Below are positions 60,564 through 64,000 of a stretch of DNA of 64,000 nucleotides, one piece after another. The notes below the pieces were generated by a model. That model had not been told where the DNA came from. It searched no databases and saw only the letters and a program-made list of their open reading frames with translations. The stretch is from Apium graveolens. Its lineage: Eukaryota; Streptophyta; Magnoliopsida; Apiales; Apiaceae. Every line of letters begins with the position of its first letter. The first letter of the stretch is position 1. The stretch lies in contig NC_133647.1 in assembly GCF_009905375.1 (NCBI RefSeq), positions 9,065,788 through 9,129,787 of the forward strand. Reading direction: 5' to 3'. Both the position numbers and the translations under genes were made by a program.

Positions 60564-61980
60564 TGTGCAAGATATGCCTATACTTTAACAATACTAAGAC
60601 AATTTGTCAACCCTAAGTAAGTTGTATTTTTATCTTAATTTGTATTTTGTACTTGTAACACTTAAAGTCTGTAAAAATGTCAAAGGAGCAGACTGGAGTT
60701 TTTTTCTATAAACAGTGTCAAGCGTAAGAATTCTATCTGGAAGAAGATCAAGAAGATCATGCCTCAGAAGAATTATGAAGAAGCTTGGAGTTGAATAAAT
60801 TTGTTTTAGGAAAAATATTCTAAGTCAAGATCTCTACAAGTCACATATTTAGTGTTATAGAGAAGTCATTCGAGAACTCAGAATGACTTATAGAGAACTC
60901 ATGAAGACTTATAAAAAACTCAGGAAAGCTTATAGAGAACTCAGAGATATCAACAAGCCAAATTAAAGACATGAAGATTGGAGATATCGACAAGTCATTT
61001 CTTCACTAGAGAACTCAGAGTTATCGACAAGTCAATATTATTAGAGAACTCTGAGTTATCGACAAGTCAAATTCTACTAGAGAACTCATAGATATCGATA
61101 AGTCAAAATCCACAAGAGAACTCTGAGATGTCGACAAGTCAAATTTGACTAGAGAACTCTGAGATATCGACAAGTCAAGAAGTCACTAGAGAATTCAGAG
61201 TTATCGATAAGTCAAAGTGAAGATATGAAGATTAGAGATCTCGACAAGCCAAATTCTCTTATAGAGAACTTGAGACCTCTACAAGCCAAATTAACTATAG
61301 AGTAATAGAGATCTCGATAAGCCAATATACTTATCGAGATGTCAAGTTCTCTATAGATCAAACTGGAGATCTCGAGGTAAAATCTCAAAGTACAAAATTG
61401 CAGATCAGTTCAATATCCAAGATTAACAATCAACAAACAATCCAAACAGCTGGATTGATAAGTCTACAAAAAGCAGCTTGAAGGATGTGCAAGATCAATG
61501 GTGAAGATTAACTGACAAAGGTAGATCAAGATGATCACAGGATGCTAAAGATATGCTAAGCCAGAAATAGAAGATATACTTTTCTATAAATGGAAATGAC
61601 AAGTGACTGTTTACTGAAGTTAATAGCATGTCTTATTGTATACTGTGTAAACCAGCAGTTCACTAAATTATAAAGTTTACACTGGTTCTTAAGTCAGATG
61701 TAACAATTTAGATAGAAAATCTTTTAACACTATCAAGAAGAAGCTAAGCTCTTTATCAACAAAGAGCCTAGAAATTTTTTAGCAAAACATTCTTAATTTT
61801 AATATAAAATTAAGTGAGTTTTGAAGATCTGTGTTCTTTATTCTTGCAAGTTTAATTTCTGCATGAACACACTTTCACTACAAGATTTAATTTACTTTGT
61901 TCAACCATAAAAGATTCAAGAAAAGCTTAAAAACAGTAAAATACATTCACCCCCCTCTGTGTGTTATTCATTTCCTAACA
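60564..61980 (+). repeat. 3' LTR of Sirevirus-like element
   Basis: Starts TGTGCAAGATATGCC after the polypurine tract TGGGGGAGAT (60551-60560) and ends TTTCCTAACA. Carries the same 36-bp motif array and CTATAAAT box (near 61584) as the 5' LTR. The C run near its end is only six long, against ten or so in the 5' copy. Confidence 0.93.
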
Positions 61981-62312
61981 ATTATGTATAAGTCTGGTGG
62001 GAAAGATGTTCATTTGTCAAACTAAAAAATAGGTTTAAAAGCACCTGGAAGCTTTGTTTGATTAGGATTTTATGTTTTATAAGACTATTATTTTTAAGTT
62101 TTAGTTTATGTAAAGGATGAATCCCAAAAGTTTATGAATTTTATAAAATTTCCAAAATATGATATTAAGTTCCTACATCACACAAAGTTATAATAAATGA
62201 ACTAAGTGCATGGATTAAAATAAAGAGCATAAAGTTCTATAAATAAAATAGACTTAGGCTGATCTAAGTTCTGAATAATAAATAACAAAGCCACGTAGGG
62301 CTAATAAAAACT
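61981..62312 (+). other. gypsy 3' untranslated region
   Basis: Starts with the second copy of the ATTAT target duplication and continues the gypsy after the end of pol. AT-rich, no frame. Confidence 0.7.
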
Positions 62313-64000
62313 CTAAGGAGCATAGGTGCCCTCGGCATCCATGTCGTCATCCCCTCCGCTCTCACTAGACGTCTCAGCAGTGCCGGTCTCGGAGGAAGAA
62401 GAGCTGAGATCAGCTGTTGTAGGCCTAGAAGATGACTCTGGAGGAGGGAGAAGCGGGTCTTGAGGGATATCATCTGAGACAACTACACGGGTACGAAACC
62501 TTTGTAGTAGAGTCTCATCATCGGGGCACATATAGTCCGCCAGGTTAATATCGGGACAAGCATCGTTCACAGTCCCAAAGGTCGTGTCCCAGCCAGTCCT
62601 AAAAAACCCAGGGAACACTGTGTCATCCCTAACCCTCATGGACTAAGTAAACTCATCCATGTCCGGATAAAAATCAATCGCTCGTTCCTTCTCAGCCCTC
62701 AGAGCGACCAGCTCGGTGTTTTGCCTCTCCTAACTCCTCATCCTTGCGCTTCATCTTCTTCTCTAGCGCATCGTACTTCCTCTGTTGCCTCCTGAGGGCA
62801 TTGTCCATATTATCCGAGGCCTTCTTCCATGACTCGACTTGCCTCACATCCGCTTGGAAATAAGCATTGGACTAAAACAAAATGATAAACAAAGAGCGTA
62901 AGGCAAGAGAATGCTACAATTATATAAAGGAAAAAGGAGTTTAAGAGGAAAGACCATACCGAGGCCAAAGATTGAGCGCCTATAAGCTTTATCCTCTCTT
63001 AATCTAGACCCGCCATAATATCGGTGAAGTCCTTAGGGGTAGGACCAATCACATGCATGTTTCATGGATCCAACCACAGTATCCCCTTGACGGAACCCCT
63101 AGAGAGGCTGGAAAGCACCATTAGCAGCAGAAACAGGAGCAAGAGCAGGAGCAGCTGCGGTTTCAGTCCCCCAAGAAGAAGCCTCCACCATAGGCTCCTT
63201 ATGCTTCTTCAAAAATCTAGGCTCCAGTGCCTTACCACCGGGATCCAATCCCGCGAGTCGGGCCTTTTTCATTCTCGATATTTCCTCAATGACAGGCAAG
63301 TTATTTTTGTTGATTTCCCTGGAGGCTGCAAAAACAAAGGAAAAACAAAAATAAGTGATGTCAATAATGCATGAAAGAAAATAAAAATAAGAAGGGGAGA
63401 AAAATACCCTGCACAAAAACTGAAGAAAGCTCCACGTAGATCAGAGAAAACTCCTCTAACAAAGTCCAGTTGGGAGTTTCACCGTTATCTTTTATGAGCT
63501 CATTATATATGATATTCTCTTCGGGAGTCAAGTGAATGGATTTGGGGCTACCATCGCTGACCTTCCCAAAGGAGGATCTAAAGAGTGTGCCCCAATCTCC
63601 ATTCTCCCACCTAAGCCCAACAAAGCTATCCCTCCAATGTTGGTTATTATCGAGAATCGAAGCACTGTTAAAAATTTGTTAACATTTGGGTCTTTGTCTA
63701 ATGTAAACCCATCCACAAGAATTTTGGGAACTGTTGTAACACTGAAAAATTTTCCTAAACACAGCTACCGAAAGAGGGAAACCACTTATAAGACACAAGA
63801 CCATGAAACATAAAATGTTTCTCCAGGCATTAGGGGGAATCTGACAAGGACTAATTTGTAAGTCTGCTCATAAAATAGGAATGAACTCATGAAAAGGAAA
63901 CCTAAGCCCTGCAGTAAAGGCGTCTGCATAAATGAATAAAGTGTCAGGCTTCCAGTGGCATGTGCGATCGCCACCTTCAATCGGAACTATCCTAAGAGGG
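62313..64000 (-). pseudogene. antisense spliced ORF of Tat-type gypsy, runs off right edge
   Basis: On the minus strand, opposite to gag-pol, an open stretch from the window edge to 63408 reads with two stops and holds WKPDTLFIYADAF, SPCQIPPNAWRNILCF and HWRDSFVGLRWENGDW. This resembles the 'putative gypsy type transposon' domain (Pfam Transposase_28, from memory). A GT donor after 63408 and a TTGCAG acceptor before 63325 keep the phase into ASREINKNNLPVIEEI. A further exon at about 62878-62700 is Lys/Glu-rich coiled coil (QQRKYDALEKKMKRKDEEL), and the end at 62639-62313 is Ser/Glu/Asp-rich (SSSSSETGTAETSSESGGDD). Antisense ORFs between pol and the 3' LTR are known in Retand, RIRE2 and Grande; their job is unknown. 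Confidence 0.72.

Larger units (their letters stand above)
47383..61980 (+). mobile_element. Sirevirus-like Ty1/copia retrotransposon, 14.6 kb, complete structure
   Basis: LTRs of 1421 and 1417 bp, iMet primer site, gag-pol, 0.85-kb spacer, about 5.1 kb of env-like coding sequence, polypurine tract and the perfect target duplication ATTAT (47378-47382, 61981-61985). Gag-pol plus a long third coding block is the Sirevirus plan. The two LTRs differ at scattered sites (about ten in the first 190 bp, fewer later), so it is younger than the gypsy it entered. Nonsense codons in every block make it non-autonomous. Confidence 0.92.
27847..64000 (+). mobile_element. Ty3/gypsy Tat-type retrotransposon, host of nested insertions, runs off right edge
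   Basis: Pieces in order: 5' LTR (27847?-28244 plus 37095-37325), primer site, gag, protease, RT/RNase H, second RNase H, integrase ending at 47382, then from 61981 a 3' region with an antisense ORF. The dual RNase H, RT words such as YVDDMLVKS, the TGGCGCC primer site and the antisense ORF are marks of the Tat group (Retand/RIRE2/Grande type; family knowledge). Sequence on the two sides of each insertion reads on in the expected domain order, which proves the nesting. Without insertions about 8.3 kb of it lies in the window; the 3' LTR is beyond it. Many stops make it inactive. Confidence 0.85.

Overview
The window is nuclear DNA of a flowering plant. It is AT-rich, has long-intron genes with GT-AG splice sites, and is full of nested LTR retrotransposons. 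Protein similarity of the two host genes points to a eudicot, probably an asterid; I cannot fix the species. There is no bacterial, organellar or CRISPR content.

Layout. (1) 1-7052, minus strand: a decayed Sirevirus-like Ty1/copia element with its 5' LTR, tRNA-iMet primer site, gag-pol and, cut by the window edge, the start of an extra 'env-like' ORF. (2) 7053-27250: a gene island. It holds an ARABIDILLO gene (F-box plus armadillo repeats, plus strand, 12 coding exons, 919 codons, reading frame intact) converging on a palmitoyl-protein thioesterase gene (minus strand, 12 exons, 329 codons, Ser-Asp-His triad intact). The thioesterase gene carries a complete 303-bp TRIM element in an intron and one apparent GC-AG intron. 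Short tandem repeats lie between the two 3' ends. (3) About 27847-64000: one large Ty3/gypsy element of the Tat type (dual RNase H, antisense ORF after pol), used as a landing site by others. An Angela/BARE-like copia element (28245-37094) splits its 5' LTR just upstream of the TATA box. A 4.3-kb solo LTR (39745-44087) splits protease from reverse transcriptase. A 14.6-kb Sirevirus-like element (47383-61980, perfect ATTAT target duplication) sits at the last codons of pol. A tRNA-derived SINE lies in the leader of the Angela-like element. The gypsy 3' part resumes at 61981 and holds a spliced antisense ORF that runs off the right edge.

How it works together. Only the two host genes look functional. 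The retroelements carry many nonsense codons, mostly explained by C-to-T or G-to-A changes (CAG to TAG, CAA to TAA, TGG to TAG/TGA), as expected for methylated silent repeats. The most thought-provoking signal is in the two Sirevirus-like elements. Each has its own short motif repeated both in the LTR upstream of the TATA box and again in the spacer between pol and the env-like ORF, where a CTATAAAT box stands shortly before the env-like start. This suggests a second, internal promoter for the env-like gene. It is a hypothesis from sequence alone.
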